Positions 8,899 through 17,248 of a stretch of DNA of 64,000 bases are shown piece by piece (the first letter of the stretch is position 1; the number at the start of each line of letters is the position of its first letter). The position numbers were made by a program, and so were the translations under genes. Origin of the DNA: Deltaproteobacteria bacterium (GTDB lineage: Bacteria > Myxococcota > JADLHZ01); NCBI GenBank assembly GCA_020848545.1, contig JADLHZ010000026.1, positions 30,245-94,244 of the forward strand, written 5' to 3'. The notes below the pieces were generated by a model, which was not told where the DNA came from, did no database searches, and worked only from the letters and a program-made list of their open reading frames with translations.

Positions 8899-8935
8899 GG
8901 TCCCAGGGACCATTATTTTGTCCAACTTCTGGACA
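8899..8935. promoter_or_regulatory. Two adjacent palindromes upstream of the MoxR-like gene
   Basis: GGTCCC-A-GGGACC (8899-8911) is a perfect 13-bp dyad. TGTCCA-ACTTC-TGGACA (8919-8935) is a perfect 6-bp repeat around a 5-bp spacer. They lie 22-59 bp before the minus-strand start at 8876, where operators are expected. The regulator is unknown. Two different half-sites next to each other could mean two regulators or one regulator with degenerate sites. Confidence 0.45.
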
Positions 8936-9013
8936 GTGAGCACGCGGGCAACCTCCGCAACGCCTGTCCGCGCCGATCGCCAGCGCCCGATCGTAACGGC
9001 AAGTCAATTCGCG

Positions 9014-9835
9014 TTAGGGCACGTCGGTCGGATCCCAGCAGGTGCGGAAGTTCTCGTCGAGCTGATCCAAGCGGGCCATGTCGTCGTCGGCGATGTGAAA
9101 GTCGAAGATCGCGGCGTTCTCCTTGATGCGCGCCGGGGTCACCGACTTCGGCAAGACGACCAGGCGATGCTGCACGGCCCAGCGCAAGAGGATCTGTGCG
9201 GGCGTCTTGCCGAGCTTCTTCGCCACGCCGGCGATCGTGGGGTCCGCGAGCTTTCGCGCTTGCGTCAGCGGGCTGTACGCTTCGACGACGACCCTGTGCT
9301 TCTCGCAGAACGCGAGGAGCTCCTTCTGGTGGCAGAAGGGGCTGAGCTCGACTTGGTTCACCGCCGGCAAGACCTCGCTCTGATCGAAGAGCTCGAGCAG
9401 GTGCCGGATCGTGTAGTTGCTGACGCCGATCGACTTCGCCTTGCCCTCGGCGCGCAGCTCGCTCAACGCGCGCCACGTGTCTTTGCGCCGCGCCGTCACC
9501 GGGAAGTGCACGAGCACGAGATCATAATAGTCGAAGCCGGCTTGCTGCAGGCTGCGCTCGAACGACTTCTTCGTGCTCTCGTAGCCTTGGTTCGGGTTCG
9601 CGATCTTCGTGGTGACGAAGACGTCTGCGCGCGCGATGCCGCTTTCGCGGACTGCCGCGCCGACGTCCTTTTCGTTTCGGTAGAACTGGGCCGTGTCGAT
9701 GTGGCGGTAGCCTTGGCGCAGCGCTTCGAGCACGGCGCCCTTCGACTCTTCGCCCGGGCTCGCTTGGTACACGCCGAAGCCGAGCTGCGGGATCGCGCGC
9801 TGGTCGTTCATCGAGAGGGAGTTGGCCATCACCAT
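9014..9835 (-). CDS. Aldo/keto reductase
   Basis: This 273-residue protein has normal length for short-type AKRs (2,5-diketo-D-gluconate reductase-like, TIM barrel, NADPH-dependent). The signature appears as IDTAQFYRNE (Asp and catalytic Tyr), the catalytic Lys in TTKIANP and the His in LVLVHFP. IGVSNYTIRHL and PKSVTPARIKENAAIFDF are the other AKR signatures, the latter binding the cofactor phosphate. The carbonyl substrate cannot be told. Starts at 9835 (MVMANSL) or 9829 (MANSL) are both possible. The start is close to that of the divergent zinc-ribbon gene, leaving about 22 bp for both upstream signals. Confidence 0.92.
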   Translation of the reverse strand: MVMANSLSMNDQRAIPQLGFGVYQASPGEESKGAVLEALRQGYRHIDTAQFYRNEKDVGAAVRESGIARADVFVTTKIANPNQGYESTKKSFERSLQQAGFDYYDLVLVHFPVTARRKDTWRALSELRAEGKAKSIGVSNYTIRHLLELFDQSEVLPAVNQVELSPFCHQKELLAFCEKHRVVVEAYSPLTQARKLADPTIAGVAKKLGKTPAQILLRWAVQHRLVVLPKSVTPARIKENAAIFDFHIADDDMARLDQLDENFRTCWDPTDVP

Positions 9836-9857
9836 GCTCAGTGGTTATGCTCGGCGC

Positions 9858-10034
9858 ATGGCGGAATGCAAAGAGTGCGGCAACGAAGCGGACAAGCTCG
9901 TCAGCGTGAAGGTGGACGGCAAAGCGAAGAAGATGTGCGAAGACTGCGCCGATCGCGTGCGCGAAGAGGCTGAGGTCGCGAAGGAAAGCGAGTCGGTGAT
10001 CCAGGGGATGATGGGCTTCAAAGGGCGGAGATAG
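9858..10034 (+). CDS. Small zinc-ribbon protein
   Basis: This 58-residue cytosolic protein has two CxxC knuckles (CKECGN and CEDCAD) about 25 residues apart, the layout of a zinc ribbon like the N-terminal part of McsA-type proteins. A basic segment separates the knuckles, and an acidic helix ends in ESVIQGMMGFKGRR. I chose ATG 9858 because an upstream ATG at 9822 would run into the divergent reductase coding region and add a non-matching leader. Role unknown; zinc or nucleic-acid binding is inferred from the cysteines only. Confidence 0.7.
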   Translation: MAECKECGNEADKLVSVKVDGKAKKMCEDCADRVREEAEVAKESESVIQGMMGFKGRR

Positions 10035-10039
10035 CAATC

Positions 10040-10074
10040 AGCTGTCAGTTCGGATGACTGAAAACCTGACAGCT
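10040..10074. terminator. Perfect 9-bp inverted repeat between convergent genes
   Basis: AGCTGTCAG at 10040-10048 pairs exactly with CTGACAGCT at 10066-10074, around a 17-base loop containing a short A-run. The right arm reaches into the stop codon of the minus-strand gene. Position and symmetry suggest a bidirectional terminator. Confidence 0.55.
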
Positions 10075-11062
10075 AGACTCTCCCGTTCTCCTTGAACCAC
10101 GCGATCGCGCGCTGAATCGACGCCTCGAGCGGGGTGCACGGTAGGCCGAGCTCTTGCTGCGCCTTCGTGTTCGAGAAGAACACCTGCTGCTGCATGTACT
10201 GCGTCGACTTGTAGGTCGCGATCGGCGGCTTCTTGCTCACGTGATCCGACCACCACTCGAAGCCCGCGCTGGCGCCGCGCACGACCGCTGGGGGGATGGT
10301 CACCCGCGGCGCCTTTTTTCCCGCCACGCGGCACACGAGGCGCGTGAAGTCGGCGAAGCTCACGTTGTGGTTCGACAGGATGTAGCGCTCGCCGACGCGG
10401 CCTTTTTCCGCCGCGAGCACGTGGCCGGTGCCGCAGTCGTCGACGTCGATCGCCGAAAAGCCGCCAGCCGACAGCGCGAAGATCTCGCCCTTCAGGATCG
10501 AGAGCACGATGCCGCCGGTCGGCGTCGGCGCGGTGTCGCGCGGGCCGAAGGGAAAGCCCGGAAGCACGACGACCAAAGGCAAGCCGGCCCGCGCGAAGTC
10601 CAAGGCGATGTTGTCCGAGACGAACTTCGACTGGATGTAGTCGTTGGCGATCGGCCACAGGTTGAACGGCGTCGTCTCGTCGCTCGGCTGGCCGTCGGCG
10701 CGCATGCCGAGCGCGGAGATGGACGAGGTGTAGACGACGCGCTTCACGCCAGCCTTCTGCGCCGCGAGCAAGGTGGCGACGGTGCCATCGATGTTCACGC
10801 TCCAGAGCGGCGTCGGATCTTCGAGCCACACGCGGTAGATCGCGGCCAAGTGATACAAGGTGTCGGCACTGTTCAACGCCCGCACCATCGCCTCGTGATC
10901 GCGCACGTCGGCGGTGACGCGATCGATGGCGAGGCCGTCCAAGTTCTGCACGTTGGCGCCGGGCTCGATGACCGCGCGCACGCGGACGTCGCGGCGAATG
11001 AGCTCGCGCACGACGGCGGAGCCGATGAAGCCCGCAGCGCCGGTGACGACCGCGGTCTTCAC
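10073..11062 (-). CDS. NAD-dependent epimerase/dehydratase, HpnA-like
   Basis: This 329-residue extended short-chain dehydrogenase has an N-terminal Rossmann motif (VTGAAGFIGSAVV), the structural LYHLAAIYRVW segment, and the catalytic YxxxK as YIQSK in ANDYIQSKFVSD. Pattern and length resemble the hopanoid-associated sugar epimerase (HpnA) and dihydroflavonol-4-reductase-like group: NLDGL, then DVRD, VNIDGT and RVVYTSSISALG. Whether it serves hopanoid tailoring is not shown, because no other hopanoid gene is in the window. Its start lies one base after the stop of the acetyltransferase, so they form a coupled pair. Confidence 0.88.
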   Translation of the reverse strand: MKTAVVTGAAGFIGSAVVRELIRRDVRVRAVIEPGANVQNLDGLAIDRVTADVRDHEAMVRALNSADTLYHLAAIYRVWLEDPTPLWSVNIDGTVATLLAAQKAGVKRVVYTSSISALGMRADGQPSDETTPFNLWPIANDYIQSKFVSDNIALDFARAGLPLVVVLPGFPFGPRDTAPTPTGGIVLSILKGEIFALSAGGFSAIDVDDCGTGHVLAAEKGRVGERYILSNHNVSFADFTRLVCRVAGKKAPRVTIPPAVVRGASAGFEWWSDHVSKKPPIATYKSTQYMQQQVFFSNTKAQQELGLPCTPLEASIQRAIAWFKENGRV

Positions 11063-11063
11063 G

Positions 11064-11993
11064 CTACGCCCAAAGCACTCTGTCGTGGGGGATGAACGAA
11101 TCGACCGGGATCTGCGGATCCAACGAGCGCGCCATCGTGACGATCTTGTTCGGCACGATCTCCTCGGCGTAGGGCTCGCTCTCTTTGTTCTGCGTCGGGC
11201 ACCACCACTCGAGGCGCGTGAGGCCGAAGCGCTGCGCGTGCACGAGCGCCGCCGTCATCAAGCGCTTGGCCACTTCCGGCGGCGCTTGCGAGCGATAGAG
11301 CAGGCGCAAGTACGAGCCGCGCCACTCGGGCTGCCAGAGAATGTGCGAGCCCCGCAGGCGCGCGCCGCTGACGTCGGTGTAACGCTCGTCGTAGACCCGC
11401 GCGTACAAGTGCGCCCGCGCGCGGTGCCAGAAGGTGATCGCCTCGTCGACGATGAAGGTGATGTCGCTGCCGGAGCGCTGGCTGAGCGGCGACTTCTCGT
11501 CGACCGGCACGACGCCCGCGGGCCACTGGATGAAGGTGTCCGGCACCACTTTGGTCGCCACGAAATTACGCCGCTCGACGAAGCCGAGCTTCTTGTAGAT
11601 CTTGGTCTCGCGCTCGGTGAAGGTGAGCAGCATCGAGATGCGCTCGGCCTTCGCTTTTTGCGTGAGCTCCTCGAACATGCGCGTGGCGTAGCCCTTGCCC
11701 CGGTGCGGCTCCGGCACGAACACGCTGGCGATGACCCAGGCGACGTAGCGCAGGCCGCGGTAAACAAAGGGCAAGGCGAAGGTCTCGCAGCTCGCGACCC
11801 GTTCGCCTTCCTTCATCAGACCCCAGGTCCGGTGGGCGCGGCGGCAATGGGGCGTCTCGCGCAAGATCTGCTCGCGCGCCCGGTATTGCTGGAACGTCAG
11901 TCCGGATCCCCAAACGGCGAAGGTCTCGGTGTCGATGTCCTTGAGCGCCGGGGCTTCACGCAGCGGCACGAGCTCTAGTTTCTCACCTTTCAC
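11064..11993 (-). CDS. GNAT-family N-acetyltransferase
   Basis: This 309-residue protein has a clear acetyl-CoA binding motif A (FVPEPHRGKGYATRMFEEL, around residues 92-110), followed by LLTFTERETKIYKKLGF, where the YxKLGF end of the GNAT fold is seen. The C-terminal ~150 residues are an extra domain (WQPEWRGSYLRLLYR, LTRLEWWCPTQN) that may be a second, degenerate acyltransferase-like lobe. It resembles the fungal/bacterial Lys-acetyltransferase-like (LYC1) group, with low certainty on substrate. It sits between the hydrolase (57 bp upstream) and the epimerase. Confidence 0.82.
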   Translation of the reverse strand: MKGEKLELVPLREAPALKDIDTETFAVWGSGLTFQQYRAREQILRETPHCRRAHRTWGLMKEGERVASCETFALPFVYRGLRYVAWVIASVFVPEPHRGKGYATRMFEELTQKAKAERISMLLTFTERETKIYKKLGFVERRNFVATKVVPDTFIQWPAGVVPVDEKSPLSQRSGSDITFIVDEAITFWHRARAHLYARVYDERYTDVSGARLRGSHILWQPEWRGSYLRLLYRSQAPPEVAKRLMTAALVHAQRFGLTRLEWWCPTQNKESEPYAEEIVPNKIVTMARSLDPQIPVDSFIPHDRVLWA

Positions 11994-12050
11994 GCGGGTT
12001 GTCTTTTAGCGCGAACTCGGGTGGCAATGCAAAAGCCCCACGCCGAAAGT

Positions 12051-13025
12051 TCAAAGAATTCGCTGTTCGGCCAACCACGCGCTCATCGGCGAGAACACGT
12101 GCTCGTGGGCGGCGTTGGAGATGAAGAGGTCGGCGTGGGCCACGTGCAAAGTGTCGTCCCCGACGACGAGGAGCTTCTTCGAGGCCGAGGCGACCTGGTG
12201 ATAAGCGAACTCGGCGGTCGCGCGGGGGACGATGCCGTCGCTCGCCGCGAGCACGCAGAGCACGGGGTTCTCGACGCGGCGGAGCGCCTCGCCGATGTTG
12301 ACGCCGCTGACGACGAGGTCCTTTCGCCGCACCCACTCGGCGATCTGCTTGTTGATGAAGCGGTTCGGATCTTCGACGGTCTTCATCAGCTGCCGCGCGG
12401 CGCTCGTGTCGGTGATGTCCGGGTTCAAGTAGATCTTGAGCAGCCACGGCACGAAGCGGACGATCTGCGGCAGGGCCAGCTCGGCCATCCTACGCGTGCC
12501 GCTGATGCGGAGCTGTCCGACGAGGGTGGGTGAGAGAAAGAGCATGCGTATCAAAGGATGCAGATCGATCCAACGCACGGGGCTGCCGATGGCCACGAGG
12601 GCGCCGGCCTTGTGCGCCTCGTTGAGCGTTACGTGCGTGAACATCAGCGTGCCGCCGAGCGAGGCGCCGATGAGATCGACTTTGTCACCCTCTGAGATCG
12701 TGTGCGCGAGCACGGCATCGATCGCGACCTTGAGATCAACGAGGGCCAGGTCTTCGAGGGTGAACTGCAGCGTGCCCGTGCCCTTGATCGCCGCGCCCTG
12801 GCTGCGCAGATCCACGCGCCACACCTCGAAGCCGTGCTCGGCGAGGTGCGCTTCGAGCGAGGCGCCGTTCGGGTGATAGCTGAAGATGTAGGAGTTCATC
12901 CCATAACCTGGGACGATCAACACCGGCCGGCGTGACCGATCGACACGCTCGGGGTCCCACGATTGATAGAGGCAGATCTGCCAGCCGGCGCCGTTGTCCG
13001 CCAAGTGGTGCATCGTGCGAATCAT
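12051..13025 (-). CDS. Alpha/beta hydrolase (PhaC/lipase-like)
   Basis: This 324-residue cytosolic alpha/beta hydrolase shows an oxyanion-side motif RRPVLIVPGYGMNS, a nucleophile elbow GASLGG (Ser), an acid in VLAASDGIVP and a catalytic His in TLHVAHADLF. The layout (VWRVDLRSQG, then the GxSxG elbow, then a lid of ~80 residues) is like PHA-synthase-related or acyl hydrolases, though the nucleophile is Ser, not Cys. The substrate is probably an ester or thioester (inference). Its start is 20 bp from the divergent J-domain gene, so the promoters must overlap the coding regions. Confidence 0.85.
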   Translation of the reverse strand: MIRTMHHLADNGAGWQICLYQSWDPERVDRSRRPVLIVPGYGMNSYIFSYHPNGASLEAHLAEHGFEVWRVDLRSQGAAIKGTGTLQFTLEDLALVDLKVAIDAVLAHTISEGDKVDLIGASLGGTLMFTHVTLNEAHKAGALVAIGSPVRWIDLHPLIRMLFLSPTLVGQLRISGTRRMAELALPQIVRFVPWLLKIYLNPDITDTSAARQLMKTVEDPNRFINKQIAEWVRRKDLVVSGVNIGEALRRVENPVLCVLAASDGIVPRATAEFAYHQVASASKKLLVVGDDTLHVAHADLFISNAAHEHVFSPMSAWLAEQRIL

Positions 13026-13045
13026 ATGTTACAACGCCTGCACGG

Positions 13046-14989
13046 ATGGGCGACGCACACGACACGGCCGTAGTGGTGGCACAGACTCAACTGATCCTCG
13101 CCGACATCCCTGAACGCAACCGCCTCCGCGAGCTCGTCGCTTTGCTCAATGAAAAGCGCGACGACATCGCCGCGCTCGATCTCGAGATCGAAACGCTCCA
13201 ATATCAGCTCGGCGAGTTCGAAGCACGCTACCGCGATCGCTTGTACGACGAGCACCGCACGCTGAAGCGCATCGAGTCGCTCGTGCGCCACTTCGAGCGG
13301 TGGTGCGAGACCTTGCGCGAGGCGATCCTGGACGAGATCGATCGGCCGCCGCCGAAGCGCCAGAAGAAGCGCAAGGTGAACAAGCGGGTGCTCGAGCGGG
13401 CGAAGCGCATTCAGGAAGCGCGGGCCCGTGAGCTCGAGAATCGCCGCGACGAAGAAGCGCGCCGCGAGCAACGGCTGCTCGAAGAAGACGGCGAAGCGCA
13501 GCAAAAGAGCGCGCCGGACCGCCAGACGCGGCTGAAGGCGGCGTATCGATCTTTGGCGCGGCGCTACCATCCGGATCTCGCGCGCCAAGAAGACGAGCGC
13601 GTCCGCTTCGGCGCCATGATGACGAAGATCAACGAGCTCTACCGGCAAGGCGACCTCGAGCGCCTCGAGCTGCTCGCGACCCAAGCGAAGGGCGGCGAGA
13701 TCGACGAGCCGAACGTCCCGATTGAACAACAAATCGTCACGCTCGAAGCGCGCCTGCGTTGGTTCACGACCGTGCACGAGAACATGATCGACGAGCGGCG
13801 CACGCTCGAAGCGTCGAAGACCTGCCAGCTCTTGCGCGACGTCGAGCAAGCGGAAGCTTTGGGCCGCGACTTGGTCGCCGAGCTCAAGGCCGAGCTGCAG
13901 GAGCGCGCGCTGGTCGCCGAGGGAGACGTCCGCGTGGCCGTGCGGACATTGGAGAGTGAAGTGAACGCATTCAATCGCAAGACCGCCGGCGGCGCGATCG
14001 TCAAGCCCTTGGATCGCGGCGTGGGAAAGCGCTTCGATCCCTACGCCGACAAAGCGCTCGTCCGCTTCGCGCTCGAAGAGCTCGAGAAGGTGCACTTCGA
14101 CGGCGAGGCCACGCAGTGCGCCGAGTGGGTGCTGCAGATCGCCGAGTCGCATCCGCCGCTCTTACGCGCGCTGCTCTTCGCCTATGTTGCCGATCTCTCG
14201 CAGTTTCCGCTGCCCGGGCTCGAGCGCTACGACGACATCAAGCTGCGCTTCGACTTGCTCGAAGACGAGCGCTGCAAGCTCGGCGAGGTGAAGGCGAGCG
14301 AGCGTTGGACCTTCGAGCGAGCGCTCGTCGAAGGCGATCAAGTGATCGAGTTCGGGCCGAAGCAGGCGAGCGAGAAGGTCGTGCGCATGGGCCTGAAATT
14401 GCGCAACGACGCCATGCGCCACGGCATGCTGCTCGCACTCCGCCGCCACGCGATCCGCCGCGAGTTCAAGCGCGTGCTGTCAGTGCTCGGCGAGAAGAAG
14501 GCCTGCGCCGAGTGCCAGACCGACGTTTACACCGTGCCCCTGTACCGGCTGCGCGGCCTCGACGCCCTGCGCGCCTTGGTCTGCCCGCATTGTGCCACCA
14601 CGCTACACACCTACTGGATGCCGCGCGGCGACGACGTGCAAGCGGTGCTGAACGTGGCGTTCATCGACTTCGAGATCATCCACGAGTGGTCCTTCGGCAT
14701 TGGCAAGGCGACCGTGGCGACGCAGCTGACGACCAAAGAGCAGGACGACATGACGGTCGGCGAGCTGAAGAAGCGTCTGCACGCCGATGTCTTTCGCCGG
14801 AACAACATCGAGGTCACGGCGGCACAGGTGTGGCTCGAGCAAGACGGCGACAAGCTGCCCGAGAAGCGAGCGATCGTCGACCTCGGATCGAAGAGCGTCG
14901 TCGTGCGCTTTGCGAGCGATGCCGGGGTGAGCGTGGGCGATGCGCTCGAGCTGTTGAAACACCGGATCCGGACGCGTTTTTCCGACTGA
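13046..14989 (+). CDS. J-domain protein with coiled coil and zinc ribbon
   Basis: This 647-residue protein has a long charged N-terminal coiled coil (~20-150) and a J-domain at about 150-215 with the diagnostic HPD (RRYHPDLARQ). It then has more helical segments, and near residues 485-520 a zinc ribbon (CAEC and CPHC) close to LHTYWMPRGDD. The C-terminal ~110 residues (DMTVGELKKRLHADVF, VWLEQDGDKLPEKRAIVDLG) resemble a ubiquitin-like fold. The J-domain should stimulate a DnaK-type Hsp70. The rest is unlike DnaJ or CbpA, so it probably targets a special client. Start ATG 13046 is used because upstream codons overlap the divergent gene. Confidence 0.8.
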   Translation: MGDAHDTAVVVAQTQLILADIPERNRLRELVALLNEKRDDIAALDLEIETLQYQLGEFEARYRDRLYDEHRTLKRIESLVRHFERWCETLREAILDEIDRPPPKRQKKRKVNKRVLERAKRIQEARARELENRRDEEARREQRLLEEDGEAQQKSAPDRQTRLKAAYRSLARRYHPDLARQEDERVRFGAMMTKINELYRQGDLERLELLATQAKGGEIDEPNVPIEQQIVTLEARLRWFTTVHENMIDERRTLEASKTCQLLRDVEQAEALGRDLVAELKAELQERALVAEGDVRVAVRTLESEVNAFNRKTAGGAIVKPLDRGVGKRFDPYADKALVRFALEELEKVHFDGEATQCAEWVLQIAESHPPLLRALLFAYVADLSQFPLPGLERYDDIKLRFDLLEDERCKLGEVKASERWTFERALVEGDQVIEFGPKQASEKVVRMGLKLRNDAMRHGMLLALRRHAIRREFKRVLSVLGEKKACAECQTDVYTVPLYRLRGLDALRALVCPHCATTLHTYWMPRGDDVQAVLNVAFIDFEIIHEWSFGIGKATVATQLTTKEQDDMTVGELKKRLHADVFRRNNIEVTAAQVWLEQDGDKLPEKRAIVDLGSKSVVVRFASDAGVSVGDALELLKHRIRTRFSD

Positions 14990-15047
14990 GATTTTGATTG
15001 ACCGTTCAGGGAATTGGGCGCAGAAGCTCTTGGTTCGGAGCAGCGCG

Positions 15048-16304
15048 ATGAAGCGGTTCACACTCTTAATCTGTCTGAGCTTGGCGGCCTGCGAAGAAGC
15101 GCGCCTCCGCACGATCCCGCCCGAGCCGATCGAAACGAATGTCCGCCGCGAAGTCTCGCGCGACGTGTGCTTCAAGACCCCGAAGGCCGAGGGCATCAAG
15201 CAGCTCGATGTGCTCTTCTTGATGGACACGACCGGCTCGATGACCTTCGCGATCAAGAACCTGCAAGACAACGTTCGCACGATGCTCGAAGAGCTGAAGC
15301 TGCAAGTGGCCGACGTGCGCTTCGCGGTCGCGCGCTTCGACGATTACCGGCCGATCTGCGCGCTCGCCCAAGGCACCGACGATCCGAGCGACACGACGTA
15401 CACGCTCTTGGCGCCGCTGACGAGCGACGGCGACGTGCTTCAAACGGCGGTCGCCGGGCTCACCCGGCCCGACGGCGCGCCGATGGGCAACGGCGCCGAC
15501 GGCCTCGCGTGCGGCTACGAGGCGTTGTACCAAGCCGCCACGGGCGTCGGCCTCGACACCAACAAGGACGGCGTCTACTTCGGCGTCGACGCCTTGTACG
15601 ACGTGGCGCCGATGCCGGCCGGCTGGCGAGGCGAAGCGAAGAAGGTGATCGTGATGATCACCGACGCGAGCTTCGTCGAGATCGAGAAGCAACGCTCGGG
15701 CCGCGGCGGCACGAACGACACCTGGGTACAGGACACGCGGGCGATTCAAGACAAGCTGCAGCAGGGCGGGGCGGCGACGAAGCAGCAAGCCTTGGACGCG
15801 CTCAACATGAACAACATCAAGCTCGTCGGCATCGCCGTCGGCACGCAGCGGAGCGAGTCGTTTCCAGACCTGCGCACCGTCGCCGAGGCGACCGGCACCT
15901 TCACCTTCACCGGCTTCTCGCCGCTCGGCACCGACTACACGCAGCTCGGCGCGATCTCACCGGGCGGGCCGCTCGTGTTCCGCACCGACGCGGCCGGCAA
16001 TCCGTACGCGTCGGGCAAGGCGACGATGGCGAAGACGATGGTCGACAGCCTCGCCGACATCGTCAACGCCACCGACGTGAAGCTGACGCTCGACGTGACC
16101 GGCGAGAGCAAGCGCACCGAAGAGCAAGTGCAGCTCGTCATCGAGCCGCAGCTCGCCGAAGGCGTGCCGCCCGAGACAGAAGTGTGTTTTACGGTGCGCG
16201 CCGAGTGGCCGAGCGCGCGCAAGGCGGCGCTGCCGAGCATCACCGCGAAGGTCGAGACGAACGGCAAGGAATTCGGCGACAAGGCCGTCACGCTGGCGGA
16301 GTAG
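15048..16304 (+). CDS. VWA-domain lipoprotein
   Basis: This 418-residue protein has a lipoprotein signal (LLICLSLAAC) and a von Willebrand A domain from about residue 50 to 300. The MIDAS motif is LFLMDTTGSM, with later metal-site residues in the ARFDDYRP and VIVMITDASF segments. The C-terminal ~100 residues are a beta domain (LTLDVTGESKRTEEQVQLVI). Family members bind protein partners at the cell envelope through a divalent metal. ATG 15048 is chosen because it puts the signal at the N-terminus; an upstream in-frame ATG at 14994 would bury it. It follows the J-domain gene by 58 bp. Confidence 0.87.
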   Translation: MKRFTLLICLSLAACEEARLRTIPPEPIETNVRREVSRDVCFKTPKAEGIKQLDVLFLMDTTGSMTFAIKNLQDNVRTMLEELKLQVADVRFAVARFDDYRPICALAQGTDDPSDTTYTLLAPLTSDGDVLQTAVAGLTRPDGAPMGNGADGLACGYEALYQAATGVGLDTNKDGVYFGVDALYDVAPMPAGWRGEAKKVIVMITDASFVEIEKQRSGRGGTNDTWVQDTRAIQDKLQQGGAATKQQALDALNMNNIKLVGIAVGTQRSESFPDLRTVAEATGTFTFTGFSPLGTDYTQLGAISPGGPLVFRTDAAGNPYASGKATMAKTMVDSLADIVNATDVKLTLDVTGESKRTEEQVQLVIEPQLAEGVPPETEVCFTVRAEWPSARKAALPSITAKVETNGKEFGDKAVTLAE

Positions 16305-16371
16305 ACGGCGTACGTCGAGTGCTCTCGTCGCCCGCACGGCGACGGCGCGGAGAAATCCCCGTACGGATACC

Positions 16372-16411
16372 TTGCACAGCCGCAAAGCGATGTGTCACAA
16401 TAGAGACACAT
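16372..16411 (+). promoter_or_regulatory. Toxin-antitoxin promoter with palindromic operator on the start codon
   Basis: A -35-like TTGCAC (16372-16377) is followed after 18 bp by CACAAT (16396-16401), preceded by TG. An inverted repeat, ATGTGTC (16390-16396) and GACACAT (16405-16411), spans the -10 region and runs into the ATG at 16410. Transcription would begin within a few bases of the ATG, so the mRNA is predicted to be leaderless. The dyad is a natural autorepressor site for the antitoxin. Confidence 0.55.
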
Positions 16412-16649
16412 GAAGAAACAGCTGAAACACATCGGAATCCGCGAGCTCCACGCTGAGACTGGTCGCCTCGTTTCAGAGGCCGCCGGTGGACAACGCATCG
16501 TGGTCATGCGCCGAGGCGTGCCTGTCGCAGAGCTTCGTGCGTTCGACGCCAACGCGTCCGCTCCGGTCCCGGATCGCAGCGCCTGGCTGGCGAAGTTTCC
16601 GCAAGTTCCGGGCGACAGCGGGCGTTTTCTCGAGGAAGACCGGCGCTGA
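16410..16649 (+). CDS. Antitoxin, Phd/YefM-like
   Basis: This 79-residue protein matches the Phd/YefM antitoxin pattern: IGIRELHAETGRLVSEA, then GGQRIVVMRRGVPVAELRAFD. The N-terminal half is expected to dimerise and bind operator DNA. The C-terminal tail (WLAKFPQVPGDSGRFLEEDRR) should be disordered when free and fold onto the toxin. It lies three bases before the PIN toxin. No Shine-Dalgarno precedes the ATG, consistent with leaderless translation. The likely control is self-repression through the palindrome at 16390-16411. Confidence 0.88.
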   Translation: MKKQLKHIGIRELHAETGRLVSEAAGGQRIVVMRRGVPVAELRAFDANASAPVPDRSAWLAKFPQVPGDSGRFLEEDRR

Positions 16650-16652
16650 GTC

Positions 16653-17078
16653 ATGTACCTGGACACGGCATACATCGCGAAAACGTACGTCAACGAACCG
16701 GACTCGGCAGCCGTGCGTGCGCTGCTCATCGGGAAGCGAAACATGCACAGCTCCGCGTTGTGTGGACCCGAGTTCTATTGCGTCCTGCAACGGCACGTTC
16801 GCGAGGGTAGCCTCACCAAGCGCCAAGCCGCTTTACTGCGCGAGAAATATCACGAAGATGTCGAGGCCGGGGTCTGGACGCTCATCCCGATGGACAACGC
16901 CGTCATCGCGCGTGTCGAAAGCTCGCTCTCAGGAATCGATCAGAAGATCTTCATCCGTGCCGGCGACGCAATCCATCTGGTGTCCGCGCAGCTCGCCGGT
17001 TTCGAGGAGATTTGGAGCAACGACCGGCACCTGCTCGGTGCGGCTCCGGCGTTCGGCCTGACGGGGCGACGGATCTAA
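16653..17078 (+). CDS. PIN-domain toxin, VapC-like
   Basis: This 141-residue PIN-domain protein keeps all the acidic residues expected for a Mg-dependent RNase: D4 (MYLDTAYIAK), E40 (CGPEFYC), D105 (RAGDAIHLVSA) and D124 (WSNDRHLLGAAP). VapC toxins cut tRNA or rRNA and stop growth when freed from the antitoxin. The gene starts three bases after the antitoxin stop, as usual for type II modules. The active site is intact, so the module may be functional. Confidence 0.88.
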   Translation: MYLDTAYIAKTYVNEPDSAAVRALLIGKRNMHSSALCGPEFYCVLQRHVREGSLTKRQAALLREKYHEDVEAGVWTLIPMDNAVIARVESSLSGIDQKIFIRAGDAIHLVSAQLAGFEEIWSNDRHLLGAAPAFGLTGRRI

Positions 17079-17248
17079 GTCGAGCCCCGCGCCGGCGCCC
17101 ACGCTCACCGGCGACCAGCCGCGCCGCGAGAGATAAGCGCCGAAGGACGAGCACCTCGATGATGAGGCACGCCGCGAAACGAACGGTCGTTATGATGGAT
17201 CCCATCAAGAGACGATCACTCCCTTTAGCGCACATTGATTCGCGGCGC
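17079..17248. other. Intergenic gap between convergent genes
   Basis: These 170 bases separate the toxin gene from the 3' end of the small gene at 17249. I see no convincing gene. The middle contains AACGGTCGTTATGATGGATC and an imperfect dyad around GGATCC (about 17190-17207), which might help end transcription. Confidence 0.3.

Noticed and set aside
8880..8915. Sigma-54 promoter (TGGGAC with TTTGC) before the MoxR gene
   Set aside because: The distance between GG and GC is 9 rather than the required 10 bases.
7362..16304. MoxR ATPase and VWA lipoprotein as one MoxR/VWA system
   Set aside because: They are 6 kb apart on opposite strands, and the VWA protein is exported, so joint action is unlikely.
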